A stretch of DNA of 64,000 bases from Kitagawia praeruptora (lineage: Eukaryota; Streptophyta; Magnoliopsida; Apiales; Apiaceae). A model generated the notes under the pieces. The model saw only the letters and a program-made list of their open reading frames with translations, ran no database searches and was not told the origin of the DNA. The translations under genes were made by a program, and so were the position numbers. The first letter of the stretch is position 1. Each line of letters starts with the position of its first letter. The DNA lies in contig CM075353.1 in NCBI GenBank assembly GCA_037693485.1, forward strand, positions 109,884,501-109,948,500, given 5' to 3'. Shown one piece after another: positions 44,181 to 53,817 of the stretch.

Positions 44181-47100
44181 TTGCAGGGCACCAGGGTCAG
44201 TACCCTAGTCGTGGACAGTGGATGTTCAGGACACATGACTGGAAATAAAGCCTTGCTATCAGAGTATGTGAAGAGAGGCACCAAGAATGTAGCTCTGGTT
44301 CCAGGACTCAAGCATGATCTGCTATCTGTGAGTCAAATCTGTGACAGAGGATATCATGTAGATTTTCAGCCTGAATATTGTCAAGTCATCAGTAAATCTA
44401 CAGGGAAAGTTGCTCTAGTTGGAAACAGACACAATAACATCTATGAAATAAAATTGTCAACAAACACTGATGGCAAAGCAGTGTGTCTGTCAACAAGAAT
44501 GTCCAGTGAAGAGAGTTGGAAATGGCACAAGAAACTTTCTCATTTGAACCTGAACAACATCAATGAGCTAATAAAGAATGATCTTGTAAGAGGACTACCA
44601 AAGTCTTTGTTGAATGCTGAAGGCCTGTGTGATTCTTGTCAAAAGGCCAAACAGAGAAAAGTCTCCTTCAAAAGCAAATCTGAGTCTTCAATTGTTGATC
44701 CTTATCATCTCCTACATGTTGATCTTTTTGGACCAGTGAATGTTATGTCTCTTGGAAAGAAGAAATATGCTCTAGTCATTGTTGATGAATATACCAGATA
44801 CATATGGGTATATTTTCTTGCAAAGAAGGATGAAACTGCATTAACACTGACAGAACATATAATACAACTGGACAGAGGGTCAGAGAATCAAGTGAAGATA
44901 ATCAGAAGTGACAATGGAACTGAATTCAGGAATTCATCAATGGAAGAATTTTGCAAGAGTAAAGGAATCAAACAAGAGTTTTCTGCACCTGGCACTCCAC
45001 AACAAAATGGTGTAGTGGAGAGGAAGAACAGAACCTTGATAGAAGCTGCTAGAACCATGTTAGATGAAGCAAAGCTGCCAACATATTTCTGGGCAGAAGC
45101 AGTTCAAACTGCTTGTTTTACTCAAAATGCAACACTGATCAATAAGCATGGTAAAACACCATATGAAATGGTGAAAAAGAAGCAGCCAAATCTAAAATAT
45201 TTTCATATTTTTGGATCCAAGTGTTTTGTATTGAAGACTCATCCTGAGCAGTTGACCAAATTTGATCTAAAGGTAGATGAAGGAATTTTTGTTGGCTATC
45301 CACTGTCAACTAAGGCATTCAGAGTTTATAATCTAAGAACCAGGGTGATCATGGAATCAATTCATGTGTCATTCGATGACAAGAAAATAACTGGACTTGA
45401 AGATGTCAATGAACATGATCAACTGCACTTTGAAAATGAAGATTTATTCTCTGAAAAAGTAAACTCTGATCAGACTGATTTGACAGACTCTGTTGAGCTA
45501 AACTCTGAACCTCTACTGGTAAATACTAAAGAAACTCTTCAATCAGAAACTAGGGAAGAACCAGTTGAGGGGGAGCATGAAGAATCACATCAAAGTGAAA
45601 ATTCAAACACTGATAGTGACTCAGTTGATAATTCTGAATCAAACTCTGTTGATTCAAACTCTGTTGATAATTCTGAGCAGTCACATTCAGGGGGAGCATC
45701 AGAAAATGAAGAGAGGCACCAAGAAAATCAGGAGAGCATGGATCAAGGGGGAGGATCACATGATGACAGAAGCAATTTGCCTTCTGCAAGAAAATGGACT
45801 AAGTCACACAGACCTGATTTAATTATTGGTGATCCAGATGCAAAAGTAAGGACAAGAAGTGCAACAACAAATGAATGTCTGTTTCATGCATTCTTGTCAC
45901 AATCTGAGCCAAAGAAAATAGAAGAAGCTCTTAAAGATGCTGACTGGATAACAGCAATGCAAGAAGAGCTAAATGAATTTGAAAGAAATGAAGTGTGGAC
46001 CCTTGTACCAAGGCCCAAGAACAGATCCATTGTTGGTACTAAATGGGTTTTCAGAAATAAAACTGACAGTGAGGGTGTTATCACAAGGAATAAGGCAAGA
46101 CTATTCACAGCAGGAAGGAATAGACTATGATGAAACATTTGCTCCAGTTGCTAGATTGGAGGCAATCAGAATCTTTCTAGCATATGCCTCTCATAAGAAA
46201 TTCAAAGTGTTTCAGATGGATGTGAAAAGTGCATTTTTAAATGGAAAACTTGAAGAAGAAGTGTTTGTGGAACAACCACCAGGTTTTGTAGATCCAAAAT
46301 ATCCAGACCATGTCTACAGGTTAGACAAGGCACTCTATGGACTTAAGCAGGCACCAAGGGCATGGTATGAAACTCTTGCCAAATTTTTACTAGAAAGTGG
46401 GTTTCACAGAGGTACTATTGACAAAACTCTGTTTTACTTTCAATCTGGTAGTGACTTACTCTTAGTTCAGATATATGTAGATGACATTATTTTTGGATCT
46501 ACTAATGATAAACTCTGTAAGAAGTTTGCCAAGCTTATGCAGTCAAGATATCAAATGAGTATGATGGGAGAGCTTAGTTATTTTCTAGGCCTACAGGTGA
46601 AGCAAACAGATGATGGAATTTTTATAAATCAAGCAAAATATACCAGAAATCTTCTCAAGAAATTTGGCATGCTTGACTGTTCATCTGCAACAACTCCCAT
46701 GGCAACTGCAACAAAATTGGACAAAGATGCAGGGTCATCAGTAGATATGACAAGTTACAGAGGAATGATTGGTTCTCTACTCTATTTAACAGCAAGTAGA
46801 CCTGATATCATGTATGCCACTTGTTTGTGTGCAAGGTTTCAGGCAGATCCAAGAGAACCACATTTAACAGCAGTGAAGAGGATTTTTAAGTATCTCAAGG
46901 GCACTATAACTTTAGGGCTGTGGTATCCAAGAGAATCAGACTTTAAGCTTCTTGGCTATTCAGATGCAGACTTTGCAGGCTGTAAGATAGACAGAAAAAG
47001 CACCAGTGGAAGTTGTCAATTTCTGGGTGACAGACTTGTTTCCTGGTACAGCAAGAAACAGAAGTCAATATCTACATCTACAGCTGAAGCAGAGTATATT

Positions 47101-47418
47101 GCTGCTGGTAGCTGCTGTGCACAGATTTTATGGATGAAGAATCAACTGCTGGATTATGGATTAAGGTATACCAAGATACCTATTTACTGTGATAATCAAA
47201 GTGCTATTGCAATGACAGGTAATCCAGTACAACATTCAATGACAAAGCACATCAGCATAAGGTATCACTTCATCAAAGAGCATGTAGAGGAAGGCAACAT
47301 TGAGCTTCACTTTGTGTCAACAGAACAACAACTTGCAGATATCTTCACCAAGCCATTGAGTGAAGCTACATTTACAAGACTGGTCAATGAACTAGGAATG
47401 GTCTCTAGTTTTAACTAG
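44181..47418 (+). pseudogene. pol: Pol of the Sirevirus: protease, integrase, RT, RNase H; broken in RT
   Basis: It is in the same frame as the second Gag part, after TGA stops at 44169 and 44178. The protease has VVDSGCSGHMTG, but the region between SEYVKRGTKN and VALVPGLKHD is much shorter than usual, suggesting an in-frame deletion. Next come the integrase HHCC (WHKKLSHLN...CDSCQKAK) and a catalytic core with HVDLFGP, RSDNGTEF and GVVERKN. An acidic Asn/Ser-rich linker lies at about 45450-45780. RT begins WITAMQEEL and is interrupted at about 46101-46104 by a small deletion that shifts the frame. The rest (46105-47418) has [27 protein letters not shown], the catalytic YVDD (in [11 protein letters not shown]) and RNase H ([27 protein letters not shown]). 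Catalytic residues survive, but no full-length enzyme can be made. Confidence 0.9.
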
Positions 47419-49453
47419 AGATGTTGGTTAGACTCAAAAACTTATTTTTAAAATATATTGCTCATGTTTCTGCAAATTGTTAAGTGCTATGTGAACCTTA
47501 GTATTAAACTCTGTTATGCATGCTTATGTTTACACTTTGTTAAACTCTGTCAGCATGTCTGTCTGCTAAACACTGTTAACATGTTGGATACACTCAGTGA
47601 ATTCAGAATTGATTATTGTCTGAATGAAAACACCAATGAAGAAAAATGTATGAAGCATGATTCTCAGTAATTAAATCATGATTCTTTCTGAGTCACTGTA
47701 ATCTAATCAGATTTTGTGCAGTAAATTAACACAACATGATACTATTTCATATTTATAGCATCTCTTAGTTTATTCAGTCCTAAACTCTGAGTTTATGGAT
47801 ATTGTGTGCATTGCCTCTCATAAATAATTTCTGTTATTGATGAACTCTAAACTCTGATAAGTGACATTCTGTTCCCAAAGGTATGGTTCCTGATGATTCC
47901 TTGTTTGTACTTGTAAAAACCATAAAACTTGAGATGTGTCATTGATTAGTTTGGTGAGTTCAGATTCATGTCTACACCCTGTGAGATTTTGAGCCAAAAT
48001 CAGTGATTGATACATTCTCTATCAATCAATTTTTATTGTTGTGTGATGTTCATCAGGAAGTATGTTTCTCTAGAACTTGTATTAAACCATTTTGAGACTA
48101 CATGATATGTGTGTGCATGAAAATGATAAAGGCAATAGGATTTACCATTTCTTCAAACACTGTTCAAAATTCTTTTGAACACTGTTCAAACACTGTTCAT
48201 AAATTCCACCCTTAGTAAACCCCTTTGAGCCTAATTAACTGCTCATTTTTCTTAAACTCTGTAGTATTAAGAGCAGTTATATTCTTTTGAAAAAAATCAA
48301 GCAGGTGAGTGTTTCTCAAGAAAAGAAAAGCTTACTCAGTATATATGTTTAAAAAAAAAGATAAAAAAAAATAAATAAATAAAATAAAAAAAGAGGCATA
48401 TATACTGATCATCTTGTACAAATATGTACTAACAGTGTGACTGAACACTTTGGTCTATTAAAATGTTCAGCTTGAAATTCACTCATGAATAAAACATCTC
48501 TTCTCATCTGTTTGATCTTACCTCATTACAACCCTGAATAAAGTCCTTTTGATTTGTGCATACATGTACTCAAAGTAGTGTAGAATTGGTGGACATTCAA
48601 GCATATGGTAGAATCTGCTTTTCCTGATTGAATGTGAGTGTAAACACTTCACCTAAAACACTTGTGTGCTTTGAGAGTTTGTGAGTTTATCAAGTTCATG
48701 ACTGTTATTCACTGAATGATGCTCTGATTTCTATCTCTTGATCTTTTTGTCTTCAAAGACTGTGTGCTTACTTGGATAATCATGGACATCAATGGGAATA
48801 GAAGTTTTCAGATTTCTGTATTACAGTAACTACAGAGTTTAGCATTCATCAAACAATCAGTGTTTACTATGAGAGTTTGTGCATTCAGTGTTTATTGATT
48901 TTTGTTATGGATTTTATGAAATATTAGATGCTCTAAAAATTGATTTTGGTAAACTCTACTTCACACACATTCATATTCACAACTGTACAATTTTTGAAAG
49001 GGTTTTAGTGATAAAGTTGGAAAATTGACAAACATTGTCGAGTTGTGTTAAGTACTCTAAGGTAAAATTTCATTGAGAAAATTTGACTATTTTGGAGTAA
49101 TTGGGGTAGTTGACAACTGTTAATTAGTGTGAATATGTCATAGTGTCGTGATTAAAGGAATGACAGCGGTAATTATTGAGTGATCCATTGGTTGTTTGAC
49201 ACGTGTCCCATTATAGTGTCCCACTCACACATTACTCTACAATCAGTTGCGCGCTTTCAATAAATAAACGATTGAGTTTTGTTTTTACTCTAATCGTTTT
49301 TGTTCTCTCACTTCACATCGATTAATATTCACCCACTCACAGTTACTTGCATACTCAATCTCTTTCAAAACTCTTGTTCACTCTCTTTCACATTTTGATA
49401 AACACTTACAATACACATCTTTTCTCTGAATCTTTTCGTATCATATCTTACTA
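47419..49453 (+). other. Sirevirus spacer between pol and env-like ORF
   Basis: About 2 kb without coding potential. It holds several AAACTCTG words, a run of ACACTGTTC repeats (48155-48200), a perfect 11-bp inverted repeat CAGTATATATG/CATATATACTG (48337-48347 and 48398-48408) around an A-rich loop, and blocks shared in order with the Athila-like units (see next entry). AT-rich sequence with TTTCAATAAATAAACG (about 49256) lies ahead of the env-like ATG. Confidence 0.8.
48122..48554 (+). promoter_or_regulatory. Ordered non-coding module shared with the Athila-like units (Sirevirus copy)
   Basis: Four blocks in order: ATGATAAAGGCAATAGG (about 48122); TTAGTAAACCC then TTGAGCCTAAT (48212-48235); an A-rich loop within an inverted repeat (48337-48408); and ACAACCCTGAATAAAG followed by CCTTTTGATT (48528-48554). 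The same order occurs at 55047-55658 and 60772-61373. Function unknown; the position upstream of the env-like frame suggests a role in its expression or in RNA handling. Confidence 0.55.
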
Positions 49454-52375
49454 ATGGCAACCAAAGCGTTTGATGCAGCAGGGTTAGTTTTTCTTCCTAG
49501 CAACTATGCAGCTCCACTGGAGAATGCAAATGCTCCAGAGGCGTTTCATTTGTTTCAAAATTTCTTGAAAGATTCTGAAATTGGGAAGGCGTTAACCGCA
49601 CCACTAACACTCTCTGCTTCACAAATTGCTACTTTTTGGACAAACTCTGTGTATGATGATGGAGAAGAGTCTGGCACTCCAACAATCACTTTCACTAATG
49701 CTGAATCAGAGTATATCATTACTCCAACTACGGTTAGGGATGCTCTGGATTTTGAGACTCACACTTCTTACAGTGTTGTTGGTCACGACCGTTTGCGGAC
49801 AATGTTGCAGCAAATTGGATGTGCAGGAAATTTGAATAAGCTGGGATCTCTGAGAAGGCCACTTTTGAGAAAGGAATGGAGTTTCTTTTTCGATTGCATT
49901 ACAAGGGCTTTTGGAAAGAAGACAACAAATTGGGATGCACTTCCTCTTGATACTCTCCAAATTGGTCATGCTCTACTGTATGGAGGTAATTTCGATTTTG
50001 GTAGACTAGTGCTAATGAATTTGGGAGAGCGTTTGTCTGAGCCTACTTCTGTTTATTTTTCTCGATTTTGTCAAATGCTATTCACTGCTTGTGTGCCTAA
50101 TCTTACAATTGATGAAGCTGATGTCATTCAGCCTTTTCAAGTTGCTAAAAGGATGTTTTCTGATTTGACAAATAAAGATGTTACTAAACAGCAAATACCT
50201 GGTATGTTTATGCCACTAGCCTTACAAAACTATGTCAACCAACCTCAAGATTCTCAATCTACCCAATCATCACACCAATCAGACTCACAACACATGCCTG
50301 AACCATTAGACACCATACATTCTGAACCAACATCAACACCCACAACACCCACAACCACTGTACCTACTACACCTCATCAATCACAATCTGAACACATAAA
50401 CTCTCCACCAATAAACTCTGAACAAATAAACTCTGAATTCATAAACTCTGAGCCAGTACCTACTGATCAACCCAAATCCAAACCAAAAAGGAAAATACAC
50501 ACTGCACAGAACACTAAACACTCAAAGGCTAAACAGACATTACCTGGAGCTGTTTATACCAGAAGAAAGAAACAAAAGGCAAACAGACCTTCACTTTCAC
50601 CAACTAAGGAGAGCTCTAGTGAAGAAGAAGAGGAGATTGTAGTGCCTCAAGTCAAGAAAAGGAGATTAATTCTTTCAGAATCTGATGATGAGCATGTTGT
50701 TGAAGCTCCAGAGGTGGTTTCACAGCAAACACCTACTGTTGAGGTTGCAGAGAATGTTGCTATACCTGCAGAGGTTGAAATGCCTGCAGAGGATGCTGTG
50801 CCTGTCAATGTTGAAATACCTGCAGAGGTTGAAATGCCTGCAGAGGAGGCTGTCAATGTTGAAGTACCTACAGAGGATAACATGCCTGTAGAAGAGGATC
50901 ACAGAGATGGTTTTTCACCAATGAATGATATTCTTGATTCATTTCAACCAATCCTTGATCCTATCTCACCTGTTGTTCACACTGAAGCTCCTGGTATAGC
51001 TGATCAGCCTGAAGTTGTTCTTCCTGAAGCTGCAGCATCACATATAGAGCTGATATCTGATGCTTATCAAATTCCTGACAAAGGTGATGAAGTTGATCAG
51101 GCAACTAAGAAAAATTCTGAATCTATGACAGTTGAAGCTACAAATGCAAACTCTGTTGCAGAGCCTGTGCAACATGAGGAGAATATTGAAAAGATTGCAG
51201 AAGTTGTTGTAGAAACTGTGGCTGACAAAGCTCAGCACAGTGGTTCTTTACAAGATGCTCAAGCTAATGATGTAAGTGTTGAAGATGAAACTGAAAATAG
51301 TGCAAACTCTGATTCTTTTCTGAGTGCATCAGTACAGACTGATAATAAACATAAACCTTTTGATCAGCCTTGTCCATCTCATGCAATTGAAGAAGAGCAC
51401 CTTGCTAAATCTGCTGCTAACTGGTATAAAGCAGACTATATTTTTCCAAAAGGGAGAGCAGCTGATTTCGTTAAGCAGACTGCTAGTCAAATTTCAAATC
51501 CAGAGATTTTATCCTGTTTAAAGGCAACTGTGGTACAAGTCAAAACTCTGGATGGAAGTTTTGCTGACACAAAACAAGAAATTGCTTCTTTGAAGACTGA
51601 GATACAAACTAGAGAAATGAAAATGGAAAGAGAGTCAAAAATCAAAGCTGCACAGCTTTCTAAAGTTCAAGATACTCTCTTTGCCAGGTTAGGAAAGGTT
51701 GAAGAGAATCAGGCTGCCTTGTTTGAGAAGGTTGATTCAATTGCTAACTCTTTGGAGCTCATTACATCTATACTCATTCCTGATGATGTCAAAAAGGGGG
51801 AGAGAGTTGCTAAGTCAAAATGCAAAGTTTCTCAAACTCTGCTAAAAAAGGATGATGCTGGAGATGGAGGAGCAAGTGATAAGGCTTTAAACTCTGAGGC
51901 TTTAAACTCTGAAACACTAACTCTGAGATCTGGCAAATCTCTTAAGTCACAGTCTGTTGGAATAAACACTGAAACTCAAGGTACTTCAAAGACCAAGAGT
52001 TTGGAATTAATATCTAATCCAAAGACTGATGAAGAGTTAGCTGTTAAGCTCTTCATGGAAGAAAATGCAGAAGGAGTTACTCTAGAAGATGCTAAAGCTG
52101 AAGAAAAGAGTCTGCAAGAAAAGCATTTAAAAGCTTTAAAGTCTGTTAAGTTGAAGAAGAGGGAGAAAGTTGTTAAAACTGCAAAGCCTGTTTTTAAAGG
52201 CATTGAAATCAAAGAGAAGTTAACTGGAATTCAAGAAGAAGAAGAAGAAGAAGATAAAGAAAAGTTGATCAGAAAGTCTTCTCTTGATGCTAAATTGAAG
52301 TTAAAAGGGGTAATGAATGAGGAGAACAAAGGTAAAATGATTGTTACAACCTCTGTTGCTACACAAGTTGTATAG
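49454..52375 (+). CDS. Env-like (third) ORF of the Sirevirus, 973 codons
   Basis: It starts at ATG 49454 (MATKAFDAAG). Position between pol and 3' LTR matches the env-like ORF of Sireviruses; the true function of that family is unknown. The N-terminal 250 residues form a conserved-looking globular part (RKEWSFFFDCITRAFGKK, QIGHALLYGG). A Pro/Thr/Ser/Gln-rich stretch (about 255-350) contains INSEQINSEFINSEP. Basic patches (RRKKQK, KKRR) lie near 375-400. Acidic repeats of the PAEVEMPAEEAV kind (about 435-485) follow. A coiled coil covers about 690-772 (TKQEIASLKTEIQTREMKME...). The C-terminus is Lys/Glu-rich. I see no signal peptide or transmembrane segment, so membrane envelope function is not supported. 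The frame continues beyond TAG 52373 as coding-like sequence. Confidence 0.8.
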   Translation: MATKAFDAAGLVFLPSNYAAPLENANAPEAFHLFQNFLKDSEIGKALTAPLTLSASQIATFWTNSVYDDGEESGTPTITFTNAESEYIITPTTVRDALDFETHTSYSVVGHDRLRTMLQQIGCAGNLNKLGSLRRPLLRKEWSFFFDCITRAFGKKTTNWDALPLDTLQIGHALLYGGNFDFGRLVLMNLGERLSEPTSVYFSRFCQMLFTACVPNLTIDEADVIQPFQVAKRMFSDLTNKDVTKQQIPGMFMPLALQNYVNQPQDSQSTQSSHQSDSQHMPEPLDTIHSEPTSTPTTPTTTVPTTPHQSQSEHINSPPINSEQINSEFINSEPVPTDQPKSKPKRKIHTAQNTKHSKAKQTLPGAVYTRRKKQKANRPSLSPTKESSSEEEEEIVVPQVKKRRLILSESDDEHVVEAPEVVSQQTPTVEVAENVAIPAEVEMPAEDAVPVNVEIPAEVEMPAEEAVNVEVPTEDNMPVEEDHRDGFSPMNDILDSFQPILDPISPVVHTEAPGIADQPEVVLPEAAASHIELISDAYQIPDKGDEVDQATKKNSESMTVEATNANSVAEPVQHEENIEKIAEVVVETVADKAQHSGSLQDAQANDVSVEDETENSANSDSFLSASVQTDNKHKPFDQPCPSHAIEEEHLAKSAANWYKADYIFPKGRAADFVKQTASQISNPEILSCLKATVVQVKTLDGSFADTKQEIASLKTEIQTREMKMERESKIKAAQLSKVQDTLFARLGKVEENQAALFEKVDSIANSLELITSILIPDDVKKGERVAKSKCKVSQTLLKKDDAGDGGASDKALNSEALNSETLTLRSGKSLKSQSVGINTETQGTSKTKSLELISNPKTDEELAVKLFMEENAEGVTLEDAKAEEKSLQEKHLKALKSVKLKKREKVVKTAKPVFKGIEIKEKLTGIQEEEEEEDKEKLIRKSSLDAKLKLKGVMNEENKGKMIVTTSVATQVV

Positions 52376-53161
52376 ACACAAAGTAAACCCTTACCTGGGT
52401 TTTCTAGGCCAAAGATTTCATTTCAGGAACAAACATGAGTAACTGGTGATTATCAACACAATGTTGCTTGTTCAGGAAAGCCACCAGGGAGAAATACTTC
52501 TGGATTAGGTTCAACAAGAGATTTGAGATTTAGTAACAGTCCAAGAGATCCTTCTACACTTGTTTCTCTTGGTTCTGGTATTACTCAAGAAAATCTAGAT
52601 AAGTTGGATTCAGTTCAACTAGTTCATCAAAGGAGCTTAGATATTCACTTTCTGTTATACTTTATGGCAGATGGATCAGTGTTTAGAGTGGATGAAGAAG
52701 CAATCAAGTTAAAGTTATTTGAAGAACTTCAGTATGTTCTGCATATATTCAGAGTCAGAAATCGTCAAACACAGCTTATTGCTAATTCTATAAGGAGATA
52801 TATGCAGAAAGCTAAAATTGTTACAGGTTCAAAGTCTGCTGGGAAGTATGTTCCTAAGTACAGAGATTGGAATGGTAATCTGATAGAAATGGAGAAGGGG
52901 ACTACAAAGCTAAAGACAGATCTTGGAATTACAGTTCTGGATTTTAATGTGAAGTCTGAGGAAGTGAAATATATCAGATTGGGAAATGAAATGAGAAGAA
53001 ACACAATCTACGATCTCAGAGCTGCTATCTTTCAAACTGATGAGAATGATTCAGAATCAAGAGAGATCAAGGAAGCTATGCAGATTGAACTTGAAAATGC
53101 TGAGAGAAGATTGTTGATTGATTATCTCAGAACAACTCCAGATCTCGAGGAAGTTAGGTAG
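52376..53161 (+). pseudogene. C-terminal continuation of the env-like ORF after two stops
   Basis: It is in the same frame as 49454-52375, separated by TAG (52373) and TGA (52436). It encodes a folded-looking domain (52523-53161: DIHFLLYFMADGSVFRV, KYVPKYRDWNGNLIEM, YIRLGNEMRRNTIYDLRAAIF) that aligns with the C-terminal piece of the minus-strand copy (33480-34904). In that older copy the domain is likewise attached to the env-like protein, so the two stops here are probably nonsense changes. Alternatively this is a separate fourth ORF. Confidence 0.7.
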
Positions 53162-53284
53162 ACAAAAGTTGTAAGTTTGTTGAGTAAAAGTTTAAACTCT
53201 GTTTGTATGATTAACACTGTAGATCTTGTATTTGTTTTGACATCATCATTTACTGTAAACTTGTACATTCTTGCTAATGAACAA

Positions 53285-53296
53285 GTTGGGGGAGAT
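53285..53296 (+). promoter_or_regulatory. Polypurine tract of the Sirevirus
   Basis: GTTGGGGGAGAT immediately before the 3' LTR. Similar GGGGGAG tracts lie inside pol (45567, 45688, 45745) and the env-like frame (51791). Confidence 0.9.
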
Positions 53297-53812
53297 TGTT
53301 AGAAATGATTGATGAGAACAGTGTTTGGAAGCTAAAGTAACAAAACAGAGTTTAGCTGGAAGCAGTCAGAGTTTAGTTAAACACTGACTGGAAGCGCAAC
53401 AGAGGTTGTTAAACTCTGTAGCGGAAGTGTCTGAAGAGTCAACAATGTTTGAAGATTGATATAAGATAAATATGGAAGCAATATCTTTGAAGATTGGAAA
53501 GCTGTCAAAGAGATTGAGTTGACTTGGAAGACTTGAAGCAATCGTGATTGATATCAATTGTATAGCTTAATTATAGGAGAATCAATTACTGATTGTACGA
53601 AGCTGTATGTTTTATAAATACAGTTAGGTTAACCCTAGAAGGGTATCGAACATTGAGAAATTCATTGATTGTAACCTAAGCAGCTCTCTGTGATATTTTA
53701 CATCACTGAGAGAGGATTTGTTAATTCCAAACAGTTTTTAAGTATTAAACAGTGTGTTCTTGTTAAGTTACTCATACAGTATTTGATTACTTATTGTGTA
53801 TTCGACCTAACA
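53297..53812 (+). repeat. 3' LTR of the Sirevirus
   Basis: 516 bp, differing from the 5' LTR at base 5 (A versus T) and at one C/T site (53462) by eye. Confidence 0.94.
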
Positions 53813-53817
53813 TATCC

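Larger units (their letters stand above)
41357..53812 (+). mobile_element. Sirevirus-type Ty1-copia element with env-like ORF
   Basis: 12,456 bp. LTRs of 516 bp (41357-41872 and 53297-53812), target duplication TATCC (41352-41356 and 53813-53817). Unit 2 shows the empty site at 59547-59551. Contents: initiator-Met primer site, Gag, Pol in copia order (protease, integrase, RT, RNase H), a 2-kb non-coding spacer, an env-like frame, and a purine tract TTGGGGGAGAT. The extra 3' ORF, the same-frame gag/pol separated by stops, and the tract fit the Sirevirus (SIRE/Maximus) lineage. About two LTR differences by eye mean a recent insertion, yet gag, pol and env-like frames are all broken. Confidence 0.94.
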
